Source: Nitrososphaerota archaeon (lineage in GTDB: Archaea > Thermoproteota > Nitrososphaeria > Nitrososphaerales > Gagatemarchaeaceae). Taken from it: DNA of 64,000 bases. Of the stretch, positions 22,166-29,892 are shown in pieces. The stretch is from assembly GCA_029785615.1 (NCBI GenBank), contig JAFLZH010000001.1, positions 188,629 through 252,628 on the forward strand. The letters run 5' to 3'. Every line of letters starts with the position of its first letter. Positions within the stretch are counted from its first letter, which is position 1. Made by a program: the position numbers and the translations under genes. Under the pieces are notes generated by a model. The model saw only the letters and a list, made by a program, of their open reading frames with translations. It searched no databases and had not been told where the DNA came from.

Positions 22166-23443
22166 CTACGATGGAACCTTGGCGGCCTGGTCTTTAGCCA
22201 GTTCTATCAGCTCGTGCGACGCTGGCCAGCCTGTGAGGTCCCTCGGCAGCTGGAACGAGTCCGAGGTGATCTTCTTGCGTCCCGCCCAGGTCACTGAGGG
22301 CGCCAGCAAGGCTTTCATCTTCATGGCCCTGGGCTTGTACTTCACTACAACCTGGAATATCTCCCTGATGACGTCGTCGATTTGCCTGGTCCTCGAGAAC
22401 CCGAGGGAGGGGAGGACCTTGCGCTGCACCTTGTAAAAGTGGTTCTCGCTCTCGACGCGGGGGTTCCTCACCTTCTCAAAGCCCACCCTATACCCGAACT
22501 CCTCGGCGATGGCCTTCACCTTCTTCGCGAGCTGCAGGGTATCGAAGGTCTCGTCGATTTGGTTGACCACTCTGTATTCGCCCTCGGCCGGGGGGTTGTC
22601 GAGGAGCAGGCTCAGGCACTTTATGCTGTCGTAGAGGGAGAGGTACCCCCTCGTCTGCCTCCCCTTCCCATAGATGAGGAGCTTGTTGTAGACCACCGCC
22701 TGGGCGACGTACTTGTTGATGATTGTCCCCCAGACCGAGTCAAGGTCGAACCGCGTGGAAAGCGACTCGTCGACGATTTCGTTGGTCTGGCTCCCATAGA
22801 CCACCCCCTGCATCACGTCGGTGGCCCTGAGACCGTGTATCTTGTTGGCCAACATCACGTTGTAGGTGTCGAAGACCTTGCTGAGGTGGTACCAGCTCTG
22901 CGCCGCCCTGGGGAACATCGCCCTGTGCCTCCGGCCGTCCCGCCGTATCTCAACCGGGCCCTCTGTGATCTCTATGTTCGGGGTCCCATACTCCCCCATC
23001 GTCCCCATCTTCAGCAGGTGGGCTCCGGGGACGTGCCTCGTCATCGAGAAGACAATGTTCAGGTTCGTGGCTATGTTGTTCAGCTCCGTGTAGAGCGCGT
23101 GCTCCTGGTCTATCATGCTGAACGGCGCGCTCCTCTGCTGCGCCAGATGGACGACGCTTTCGGGCTGGTACTTCGAGATGACCCAGTCCACTTCCTTCGG
23201 ATCCCTAGCGTCCGCCCGGACGAATGTCAGGTTGCCCTTCCCCGACGCGCGCTCGTAGGCGAGCATGCGCGATGACGGGCTCCCGATCGGGACCAGGGAG
23301 TCCGACCCCGCCGACTCCACCAGCCGCCGGGTCACAAGGTTGTCGACTATCACGACGTCCCTCTCGGTGCGCCAGGCCAGGTGCAGAGCCAATGGCCAAC
23401 CGATATAGCCGTCCCCGCCGAAGATTATGACTGGGTCCTTCAT
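22166..23443 (-). CDS. agl3: UDP-sulfoquinovose synthase (Agl3/SqdB type)
   Basis: 425 aa. Extended SDR enzyme making UDP-sulfoquinovose from UDP-glucose and sulfite. Visible: IIFGGDGYIGWPLALHLA (NAD motif, the GGDGYIGWP signature of SQD1/Agl3), MGTMGEYGTPN (catalytic Thr-Met-Glu) and SWYHLSKVFD (Tyr-x3-Lys). In Sulfolobus the product enters surface N-glycans; in phototrophs, sulfolipid. First gene of a three-gene operon with a glycosyltransferase and an MFS protein. A strong TATA lies 55-63 bases before the ATG. Confidence 0.93.
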   Translation of the reverse strand: MKDPVIIFGGDGYIGWPLALHLAWRTERDVVIVDNLVTRRLVESAGSDSLVPIGSPSSRMLAYERASGKGNLTFVRADARDPKEVDWVISKYQPESVVHLAQQRSAPFSMIDQEHALYTELNNIATNLNIVFSMTRHVPGAHLLKMGTMGEYGTPNIEITEGPVEIRRDGRRHRAMFPRAAQSWYHLSKVFDTYNVMLANKIHGLRATDVMQGVVYGSQTNEIVDESLSTRFDLDSVWGTIINKYVAQAVVYNKLLIYGKGRQTRGYLSLYDSIKCLSLLLDNPPAEGEYRVVNQIDETFDTLQLAKKVKAIAEEFGYRVGFEKVRNPRVESENHFYKVQRKVLPSLGFSRTRQIDDVIREIFQVVVKYKPRAMKMKALLAPSVTWAGRKKITSDSFQLPRDLTGWPASHELIELAKDQAAKVPS

Positions 23444-23497
23444 CCGCTACACACGCTCAACAGGGCTCCAGTCAACCCCTCGAACGTCCCTCGCGGC

Positions 23498-23506
23498 CTA
23501 TATATT
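23498..23506 (-). promoter_or_regulatory. Strong TATA box of the sulfoquinovose operon
   Basis: Minus-strand GAATATATAGG, about 55-63 bases before the agl3 ATG, leaving a leader of roughly 30 bases. Confidence 0.65.
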
Positions 23507-23557
23507 CACAGAGAACGCTAGGTGTGAACGCAACGTTCAGGAGCCGCAGCTCCGACC

Positions 23558-23851
23558 TCAGATGTACACGCCGAAGGCGGAGAGGAAGCTCTGGGCCCGC
23601 CTGACTTCCTTCACGAAATCCTGGCCCTTGGTGGTGATAGTATAGTACCGGTTACCTTCGTTGTTGACCTCGGTGAGGAGGTCTCTCTTCTGCAGCTCGG
23701 CGAGGTGCTTCATGAGCCTGTCGTGGGGGAGGTTCGCCCTCTGCAGTATCCTGGTCGTTTTCGCGTTGCCTTCTTCGGCGGTCGCGCTCAGGATGTCAAG
23801 GTAGATTCTGATGGTGCTCCTCTGCTTCTCAGGCTGAGCCAACTCTTCCAC
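23558..23851 (-). CDS. Winged-helix transcriptional regulator (HTH_45-like)
   Basis: 97 aa. STIRIYLDILSATAEEGNAKTTRILQRANLPHDRLMKHLAELQKRDLLTEVNNEGNRYYTITTKGQDFV is the archaeal small winged-helix pattern (PF14947 type). Its 5' end overlaps the 3' end of the upstream membrane-protein gene by 23 bases, so the two are co-translated: a soluble DNA-binding partner of a membrane sensor is plausible. Confidence 0.8.
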   Translation of the reverse strand: MEELAQPEKQRSTIRIYLDILSATAEEGNAKTTRILQRANLPHDRLMKHLAELQKRDLLTEVNNEGNRYYTITTKGQDFVKEVRRAQSFLSAFGVYI

Positions 23852-24488
23852 TCCTGTTCACGAAAAATAGGAGGAGGCAGAACCCTGTGAGCTGCGCCAC
23901 CCCGCCAAGCAGATACAGGTCCCCGGACCCGAGCAGGCTGGCCAGCAGCTCCCCCAAATGTGATAGCGCTATCAGAGCGAATGCTAGGAGCACGTAGAGC
24001 GAAAGTCTGTTCTTCTGCTCCGAATACGCCATGATCCCCTGAAAGACGACGAAGGACACGAGCACCAATATGACAAGTTCGCCGACGTCGAGGACTAGGG
24101 TACCGAACAACAGGGGCGTAGCTTGTGCAACGACCACCGCGGCGGCAGCGCCGTTCCCATCCGAGGGTTGCCCCCTCTGGACGCGTATCGTGTACCCGGT
24201 ACCTATGAGGAGGTAGGCGGCTGACTGGAGGACGAGGTACACGCCCGTCGCGCCGTAGACCAGAGCTTCCCTGTTGGCGAACCTTCCGACGTTGAACTCG
24301 GCCAGCAGGTAGATCGACCCCTGCGCCAGGAGGCCGACCCCGAGCAGCATGAATCCCACGCTGAGAAGCCTGAGGAAGCTTGAGCCAGTCACCTTCCTGT
24401 ATCGGAACGCGTAGTAGCTGACCGCCAGGGCCACCGATCCGCTGACAAGACTCAGGAAGGAGTTCTGGATGAAGTACGGGTGGATCAC
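23829..24488 (-). CDS. Seven-helix membrane protein, possible sensor
   Basis: 219 aa from GTG at 24488, chosen because a perfect GGAGG lies 8 bases before it. About seven membrane helices (for example FLSLVSGSVALAVSYYAF, LLSVGFMLLGVGLLAQGSIYLL, LLLAFALIALSHLGELLASLL). No known catalytic motif. Small archaeal 7TM proteins paired with wHTH genes are frequent in this lineage; the overlap with the HTH gene suggests a membrane-regulator pair. Confidence 0.65.
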   Translation of the reverse strand: MIHPYFIQNSFLSLVSGSVALAVSYYAFRYRKVTGSSFLRLLSVGFMLLGVGLLAQGSIYLLAEFNVGRFANREALVYGATGVYLVLQSAAYLLIGTGYTIRVQRGQPSDGNGAAAAVVVAQATPLLFGTLVLDVGELVILVLVSFVVFQGIMAYSEQKNRLSLYVLLAFALIALSHLGELLASLLGSGDLYLLGGVAQLTGFCLLLFFVNRSGRVGSA

Positions 24489-24914
24489 TTCTATGTTCCT
24501 CCTGCCTGATAGGCGGGCGGCCGAAATGGCTGCGGCTCCAGGGGCCACGAATTCAAGAACTGACTTGCCATCGTTTTGCCAGGAGGTGTTATAGGGTTTT
24601 CAAGCGGGGCTTCCCCCGAGACCAAGACGAACTCGGCCGTCTTCGCGAGCACCGAAGTACGTCGAGCGCAGGCTCGACGGTCGAGATGTCCGCGTGATTG
24701 AGCTCCACCTACCGCGCTGGCGTCCGCCCAGGCCGGGGGCACGTTCGTCGGCTCCCTGCTGAAGGAAGGGGAGGAGTCGGTCTTGGGGGCCCCGGGGAAG
24801 AAACTGGGGGACGAGGCTTCCAAGAGCTAAGCCCCGTTCCTGCTGACCACGGCAGGAGCCGGCGGCGCTACGGGGCGCCAAAGATAAGTCCCACCGGGAA
24901 AGACCAGGGCCCAG
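24489..24914. other. 426-base gap; no supported gene
   Basis: Several overlapping short frames but none with a start, RBS and good composition. A 38-codon plus-strand frame ending TAA at about 24830 (ending GKKLGDEASKS) reads like coding sequence but has no acceptable start, so it may be a remnant of a longer gene. Confidence 0.35.
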
Positions 24915-25805
24915 ATGACCCGGTCAGCCTCCAAGGTCAAAGGACTCTTCACAGCGCTCCTGACTCCCTTCGACGACAACGGGAACGTGGACGCAGACCG
25001 GCTGGCGAAGCTGGTGCGCTTCCAAGTCTCGAAGGGGACCGAAGGCATCTTCCCCTGCGGGAGCACGGGCCTCGGACCCATGCTCAGCCTTGAGGAGAGA
25101 AAGACGGTGGCCGAGACCGTCATAGAGTCTTGTCGCAGGAAAGTCCCCGTCGTGGTCCAGGTAGGTGCTCCGGACACGCCTTCGACCGTCGAGCTGGCGC
25201 GGCATGCCGCAGGCGCAGGGGCCTACGCCGTGGCGACCCTGACGCCGTACTACTACAAGCCCGGCGAGCGGGCGGTGGCGAAGCACTTCGAGGCGGTCGC
25301 CGACGCGGTAGATGTACCAGTACTTGCCTACAACATACCCCAGTTCACAGGGAACAGCCTCCAGGCGAAGGCGGTGGCCGACCTCGCCAAGGCGGGGACC
25401 CTATCGGGAATCAAGGACTCTTCACGGGACTTCCTCCATCTACTCGACCTCATAGACGCGGTCCCGGATGCCTTCGCGGTGATGAACGGGACCGAAGAGT
25501 ACGGATTGTTCGCGATCAACTCAGGCGCCGACGGCCTGGTCTCAGGGGGGGCGAACGCGCTCCCTGAGCTCTTCAAGTCAATGCTGGCGGCGGACCGGAG
25601 AGGGGACCACGCGGCCGCGCTGTCGGCACAGAGGCAGGTGCAGGCGTTCAAGGACCTGGTGAAGCAGGGCCAAATCTCCGCCTACTATGAGATACTCAGG
25701 GAGAGGGGGGTAGACTGCGGCTTGCCGAGGCGCCCCCTTCTGCCCCTGGAGAAAACGGAGGGGAAGAGGGTCATCGACGGCCTCAGGGGCTTGGACCTGA
25801 TCTAG
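24915..25805 (+). CDS. DapA/KDG-aldolase family lyase
   Basis: 296 aa TIM-barrel class I aldolase. Schiff-base Lys in LSGIKDSSRDF, Tyr in LAYNIPQFTGN, GSTGLGPMLSLEERK near the N-terminus, and LPRRPLLPLEKTEGKRVIDGLRGL at the end. The C-terminal wording resembles archaeal 2-keto-3-deoxygluconate aldolases more than dihydrodipicolinate synthase, but neither substrate can be settled from sequence. No lysine or sugar-acid genes are adjacent. ATG at 24915 with GGGCCCAG before it. Confidence 0.85.
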   Translation: MTRSASKVKGLFTALLTPFDDNGNVDADRLAKLVRFQVSKGTEGIFPCGSTGLGPMLSLEERKTVAETVIESCRRKVPVVVQVGAPDTPSTVELARHAAGAGAYAVATLTPYYYKPGERAVAKHFEAVADAVDVPVLAYNIPQFTGNSLQAKAVADLAKAGTLSGIKDSSRDFLHLLDLIDAVPDAFAVMNGTEEYGLFAINSGADGLVSGGANALPELFKSMLAADRRGDHAAALSAQRQVQAFKDLVKQGQISAYYEILRERGVDCGLPRRPLLPLEKTEGKRVIDGLRGLDLI

Positions 25806-26374
25806 GAGAGCTCCGCGATCTCCCTGTGCCTGAAGCAGCTCGTGACGTGGTCGTTCACCATCCCTGTGGCCTGCATGTGGGCATAGCAGATGGTGGGTCC
25901 CACGAACCCGAAACCCCTGATCACGAGGTCCTTGCTCAATGCCTGGGCGTCGGGGGTCACCGCAGGAATCTCCTTAAGCGTCCGCCACCTGTTCGTCTTT
26001 GGCCTCCCGCCGACGAACCTCCAGATGTATTCGTCGAACGAACCGAACTCGTCCTGGACCTCCAAGAACGCCCTGGCGTTCTGGACTGCAGAGTTGATCT
26101 TCAGCCTGTTCCTGACGATGCCGGGGTCCGACAGCAGCCTGCCGACCTTCCGCCGGTCGTACTTCGCGACCCTCTTCGGGTCGAACCCCTCGAATGCCCT
26201 CCGGTAGTTCTCCCGCTTCCTGAGTATGGTGTACCAGCTGAGGCCCGCCTGGGCGCCCTCGAGCACCAGGAACTCGAACAGCAGCCGGTCGTCGTGCAGC
26301 GGGACCCCCCACTCCTTGTCGTGGTACTCCTGGTACAGCGGCTCGTCGAGCAAAGACCAGCCGCAACGTTTCAC
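25802..26374 (-). CDS. tag: DNA-3-methyladenine glycosylase I
   Basis: 190 aa from a GTG at 26374, which aligns with the normal start of the family (K-R-C-G-W). HhH-GPD-like glycosylase removing 3-methyladenine from alkylated DNA. Signature: CGWSLLDEPLYQEYHDKEWGVPLHDDRLLFEFLVLEGAQAGLSW, and C-terminal GFGFVGPTICYAHMQATGMVNDH with zinc-binding Cys/His (the second Cys segment is SCFRH). Converges on the aldolase gene with a four-base overlap of stops. Confidence 0.93.
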   Translation of the reverse strand: MKRCGWSLLDEPLYQEYHDKEWGVPLHDDRLLFEFLVLEGAQAGLSWYTILRKRENYRRAFEGFDPKRVAKYDRRKVGRLLSDPGIVRNRLKINSAVQNARAFLEVQDEFGSFDEYIWRFVGGRPKTNRWRTLKEIPAVTPDAQALSKDLVIRGFGFVGPTICYAHMQATGMVNDHVTSCFRHREIAELS

Positions 26375-26464
26375 GGCCCCCACGACCGCGCGTCGTTCTG
26401 CCCTGGATTCAACCCTTCCGGCCCGAAGGCAAGGCGTATACACCACGGCTGACGGGCTGCAACC

Positions 26465-26599
26465 ATGCCAGTCTGCCCAAAATGCGGTAAGCTGATCAGT
26501 GCGAAGAAGTTCAAGCGGCACCTGGAGCGCTGCGGCTCTATTCACAAGCACGGCCCAGCTCCGTTGCAGAGCGGGGACAACTTCCTCGAGCGGGTATGA
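26465..26599 (+). CDS. Small C2H-type zinc finger protein, 44 aa
   Basis: Begins MPVCPKCGKLISAKKFKRHL, then ERCGS. CPKC plus His-x3-Cys (HLERC) forms a classic small zinc finger. The GTATAC box (about 26436-26441) is about 27 bases before the ATG, so a leaderless transcript is likely. Divergent from tag and upstream of tRNA-Asp. DNA or RNA binding is likely from the fold. Confidence 0.8.
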   Translation: MPVCPKCGKLISAKKFKRHLERCGSIHKHGPAPLQSGDNFLERV

Positions 26600-26634
26600 A
26601 GCTTAAAACCACCTTGAGATGACCGTTTTCTAGC

Positions 26635-26742
26635 GCCCTGGTCGTATAGAGGTCAGTATGCTGCCCTGTCATCGGTTCAGAGCCGGCAGAGCGGCAGCGA
26701 CCCGGGTTCGAAATCGCCGAGACGAAAATCCCGGCCAGGGCG
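26635..26742 (+). tRNA. tRNA-Asp(GUC) with two predicted introns
   Basis: Acceptor GCCCTGG (26635-26641) pairs with CCAGGGC (26735-26741), discriminator G. Anticodon stem CTGCC/GGCAG, loop CTGTCA..C, anticodon GTC at 26668-26670. Canonical-position intron of 20 bases after base 37 (26672-26691). The T stem CCGGG/CCCGG encloses a 23-base loop instead of 7, which implies a 16-base intron inside the T loop (about position 59/60). No encoded CCA. Exact splice points may differ by one base. Confidence 0.88.
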
Positions 26743-26849
26743 CATCCATGACTCAGTCGAATATCACACGCGAGCCGAAGCAGGTCATCGAGTGAGCCCG
26801 CCCGCTAAGGCTTTTAGCAGACTTGCGCCTCAGTGAGTCGAACACCTAC

Positions 26850-27755
26850 GTGAAGCGCCCGCGTCTCCTTGTCTTTTCCGCAGGCATCGTCATCCTGCTC
26901 GCCTTCGCCTCCTCTTCGGCTGGACTGACCAGCAGGTCGCTTACACTGACAGTCTACGCTGACGGATACGTGCACGTCCGCCAGTCGTTCGCCGTCGACC
27001 CCAACGCCACCTCGGTCCAGGTGCCGCTGCTCTCTGCCGCGGTCTCGGACCTGGTCGCCACTGACCAGAACGGGTCTCCGCTCTCGTACGGTTTCGCGTC
27101 CGGGGGGAGCAACCTGACGGTCTACTCCCTCGGGGCTAGCTCGGTGACCCTGGCCTATGACACCAGTTCGCTGACTTCGAAGAATGGCACGGTCTGGACG
27201 CTGACTTACCGCGCCGCCTTCAACTCGACCGTGGTGCTTCCGCCCCTGTCGACCCTGACCTCTGCGTCGGGTGTTCCTGCATTACCCCCCTACACAATAA
27301 GCAAGGCGGGGACCTCTCCTGAGTTGACCCTGCCCGCCGGCAACTGGGATATCAGCTATGGTGTTCCCTTCGTCGGGGTGTCGTCAACGACAGTCGGCCA
27401 GCCGACGACGTATCAGACAGGGGCGTCAAGTCAGCCGGGAGCGGGGCAGGTGGAGCTCGCGGCGGGAGCCCTGGCCGCGGCTTTCGCCGTCGGAGTAGCA
27501 TTCGCCCTTTGGCGCAGGCGGAGGTACGTGCCTAACCGGGGGGACCTGCGCCCCGACGACGTTCAGGTGCTGGGCTTCATCAGGGAGAAGGGGGGAAAGG
27601 TCCTGGAGCCGGAGATAAGGACGAGGTTCGCCCTCCCCAAGACCTCAGCCTGGAGGCAGATTAAACGTCTCGAGAGGATGGGGTATGTGAAAGTCACCAA
27701 AGTGGGCTCACAGAACCAGATTGAGCTTGTGAACGAAAGGGAGGCCAGGAGCTAG
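26850..27755 (+). CDS. Membrane-anchored winged-helix protein with extracellular domain
   Basis: 301 aa from GTG at 26850 (a TTG at 26823 gives 310). A signal-like helix (residues about 5-25) leads an extracellular beta domain (residues 30-200), a membrane helix (about 205-230, LAAGALAAAFAVGVAFALW), then basic RRRR and a cytoplasmic winged helix (DVQVLGFIREKGGKVLEPEI, TSAWRQIKRLERMGYVKV). This is a one-protein surface sensor-regulator layout. It converges on the secreted-protein operon at 27757. A CTTTTAGC box lies about 36 bases upstream of the GTG. Confidence 0.75.
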   Translation: MKRPRLLVFSAGIVILLAFASSSAGLTSRSLTLTVYADGYVHVRQSFAVDPNATSVQVPLLSAAVSDLVATDQNGSPLSYGFASGGSNLTVYSLGASSVTLAYDTSSLTSKNGTVWTLTYRAAFNSTVVLPPLSTLTSASGVPALPPYTISKAGTSPELTLPAGNWDISYGVPFVGVSSTTVGQPTTYQTGASSQPGAGQVELAAGALAAAFAVGVAFALWRRRRYVPNRGDLRPDDVQVLGFIREKGGKVLEPEIRTRFALPKTSAWRQIKRLERMGYVKVTKVGSQNQIELVNEREARS

Positions 27756-27756
27756 C

Positions 27757-29610
27757 CTAGGCGGAGGCGCCTGATGCCGCTTGGAACTCCAGGTTAGCCT
27801 GGGCAACGGCAGCGGCCCCCGCAGAGATGTTCTGACTCGAGAAGAACTGCAGCGCTTGGGTCAGATCCGCCCGACCGGCTGCAACGGCCGCAATCCTGAC
27901 TCTCGAGTCGCCTTCCAAGTAGGTCGCTGCAGCCGTAGTCGCGCTCACAGAACCTTTGGTCTGGGTGCCAAGGGACGCGCCAGACGCGCTGAGAGACGTG
28001 TCAGCGCTGAGGTACGTCCCTATGGATGCCCGGAGGCAGGCCTGGGCCGACGCGACGAAGGCCTGTGCTGCTTGGGCAGTCGCCGACGCGTAGGTGGAGA
28101 CCTGCCCCAAAGAGTACCTGACGGTAGCGTTGAGATAGGCGCCCCCTGACGCGGAAGCTCCCGACGCGGCCGCAAGGAGGTCACCGCTCACTAGAATCGC
28201 CGTCTCGCTAGTAGAGACGGATGTGTTGAGGGACGAGGCGTCAGCTTGGACGGTCCCCATCGCGGCGGTCTCATGGCCGAATGCGGTGTTCGCGCCGTCC
28301 ACGGTACCCGACACCTGCAGGCTGGTGAGGTTGCCGTAGACGGTCTGAGCGGCGGGGAGTGCGGATAGGATGGGCGTCAGGTCCGCGACCACGGTCTGGT
28401 AGTCCGAGACGTAGGCGCTTCCGGCGGACTGGACGGCCACGACGTCCGAGGTCCCCGTACCCAGGTAGCTGGAGAAAGAAGCCAACGGGGTCCCGGAATA
28501 GGCCTCGCTCCAAGCGCCGGCGGAAGCCAGGGTATTGCTGTAGGACGTCGTCGCCGTCTCGCATGCCTGGATGGCCTGAACCAGGTTTGTGAACGTCATG
28601 ATTCCTGCTAAATTGAGCAGGATGGACATGTCTGAGTTGACCTTTCCAGCCGTCGTCGACGCTGCGGAGACGCTGGTCGAGACTGCACCCGTGTTGACCT
28701 GAGAGATTGCCCCGTCGAGTGCGGAGGCGGACGAGATTATGCTGGCCGTCGCTGAAGCCTGTGACTGGGAGTATGCGTTCCAGCTGGTCTGGTATCCGGA
28801 GAGACCTGTGACCGCTGACTGCTCAGACCCTATGGTAGCGTTCGCCTGGGCGTATTGCGGGTCGACCACGGCGCTCACGTATGCGTCGGCCCTCTGGGTA
28901 TAGCCGTAGGACGCGACCGCCATGAACTCAGACTGCGTCGAGTTCATGCCCGCCCTGGCAGCTTCCACGAGGCCCATCGCCTGGGAGAAGCTGGCCGTGG
29001 CGCTCGCCTGGCCGTCGGCCTGGGCTGCCAGCGCCGCAGCCTGAGTCAGATTGGCGGCCGCACCATCAATCCGGGCGTCCAGCCGAGTGCAAGCCTGGAC
29101 GAACGCCTCTCCTCCTGGGGACGAGATCCCGGCCCCGGCGCAGGCGGCCGAAGCTACCGAAGCCGCCGCGTTCACGGTCGCGTTGACTTCGACTATCGCC
29201 TGCTCCACCACGGTGTACTCGACCGTCGCCGAGAGACCCGCGCTGCTAATCGCCAGGCTTGCCGCGGCCGCTGCTGAGGCGTAGTCTTTCATCGCAGCCT
29301 GCGCCAATCCGATGCCTGCGGCTAGGTTGCCAGACACGGCGTCTTGCTGGGCGGCAGCAAGAAGCCCGTCACCCTGGCTAAGGAGCGCCTGGGACGAAGA
29401 CACGGAAAGCCCCTGGGACGAGGCGTAACCTACTACGGAGCGGGCGTAGGCGCCTGACCCTTCTGTTGCGGCAATGAGAGTCGAAAGCTGACTGGCGCTT
29501 TGGGCGGACGCCCTCGGCATCCCGGCAATCGGGATGGGGGCGAGGAGGCCAGCCACGAGAAGGCAGAGCACCGGGATTGTGAGCCTCTTCCGCGCCGGGG
29601 TCAGGTTCAT
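27757..29610 (-). CDS. Large secreted Ala/Ser-rich protein
   Basis: 617 aa. Signal peptide at residues 1-37 (LTIPVLCLLVAGLLAPIPIA, then ASA-QS cleavage). The rest is dominated by Ala, Ser, Thr, Gly and Gln in long helical repeats (SAGLSATVEYTVVEQAIVEV, AAGIGLAQAAMKDYASAAAA), with few charged residues and Tyr spaced along it. No enzymatic motif. It looks like a surface filament, stalk or adhesive coat protein. The ATG at 29610 overlaps the upstream 84-aa gene by ATGA and carries its own palindromic promoter element 31 bases upstream. Confidence 0.75.
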   Translation of the reverse strand: MNLTPARKRLTIPVLCLLVAGLLAPIPIAGMPRASAQSASQLSTLIAATEGSGAYARSVVGYASSQGLSVSSSQALLSQGDGLLAAAQQDAVSGNLAAGIGLAQAAMKDYASAAAAASLAISSAGLSATVEYTVVEQAIVEVNATVNAAASVASAACAGAGISSPGGEAFVQACTRLDARIDGAAANLTQAAALAAQADGQASATASFSQAMGLVEAARAGMNSTQSEFMAVASYGYTQRADAYVSAVVDPQYAQANATIGSEQSAVTGLSGYQTSWNAYSQSQASATASIISSASALDGAISQVNTGAVSTSVSAASTTAGKVNSDMSILLNLAGIMTFTNLVQAIQACETATTSYSNTLASAGAWSEAYSGTPLASFSSYLGTGTSDVVAVQSAGSAYVSDYQTVVADLTPILSALPAAQTVYGNLTSLQVSGTVDGANTAFGHETAAMGTVQADASSLNTSVSTSETAILVSGDLLAAASGASASGGAYLNATVRYSLGQVSTYASATAQAAQAFVASAQACLRASIGTYLSADTSLSASGASLGTQTKGSVSATTAAATYLEGDSRVRIAAVAAGRADLTQALQFFSSQNISAGAAAVAQANLEFQAASGASA

Positions 29611-29861
29611 GGTCGGAAGTCACCTGAGGACCTGGGATAAGGAACCCTTTGGAACGGTCGTTCCAGCCTGAGGCTGGTCGGGGTCAGCCTGAGGCGCCCT
29701 TCCAGTTCCCAGAGGGTGTAGTCGAGCTCCACCGGCTTCGAGGAGGGCCTCTCTTCCATGAGAAGCCTGAGATGGACCTCGGTACGCGCATTCGAAGCCT
29801 CTGGGAGGTTCTCCCAGGGGGCTCCCATCGGGGTCGCCTTGAACCTGTCCGCGCTTGTCAT
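29607..29861 (-). CDS. Small protein of 84 aa between two secreted-protein genes
   Basis: Not recognised. Begins MTSADRFKATPMG and contains VELDYTLWELEGRLRLTP. Its TGA overlaps the ATG of the 617-aa gene (ATGA) and its start is 31 bases after the stop of the 359-aa gene, so it fits an operon. Against it, the conserved promoter element for the 617-aa gene lies inside its 3' end. It may be translated from the upstream transcript while an internal promoter serves the large gene. Confidence 0.5.
   Translation of the reverse strand: MTSADRFKATPMGAPWENLPEASNARTEVHLRLLMEERPSSKPVELDYTLWELEGRLRLTPTSLRLERPFQRVPYPRSSGDFRP
29641..29664 (-). promoter_or_regulatory. GGAAC-N4-GTTCC element plus GGTTCC before the 617-aa gene
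   Basis: In transcription direction: GGAACGACCGTTCC, four bases, then GGTTCC, then TTATCC, with the ATG 31 bases after the element. The TATA-like TTATCC is about 28 bases before the ATG. The same design at the same spacing precedes the 359-aa gene (31003-31026). Confidence 0.6.
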
Positions 29862-29892
29862 TATGGAATCACCAAGAAAATGGGGGGTGGCC

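Noticed and set aside
22382-23275. 297-codon frame antisense to agl3
   Set aside because: Shadow produced by GC-rich third positions of agl3.
24735-24830. 38-codon coding-like frame before the aldolase
   Set aside because: No ATG, GTG or TTG start after the in-frame stop; too short to call, kept only as a possible remnant.
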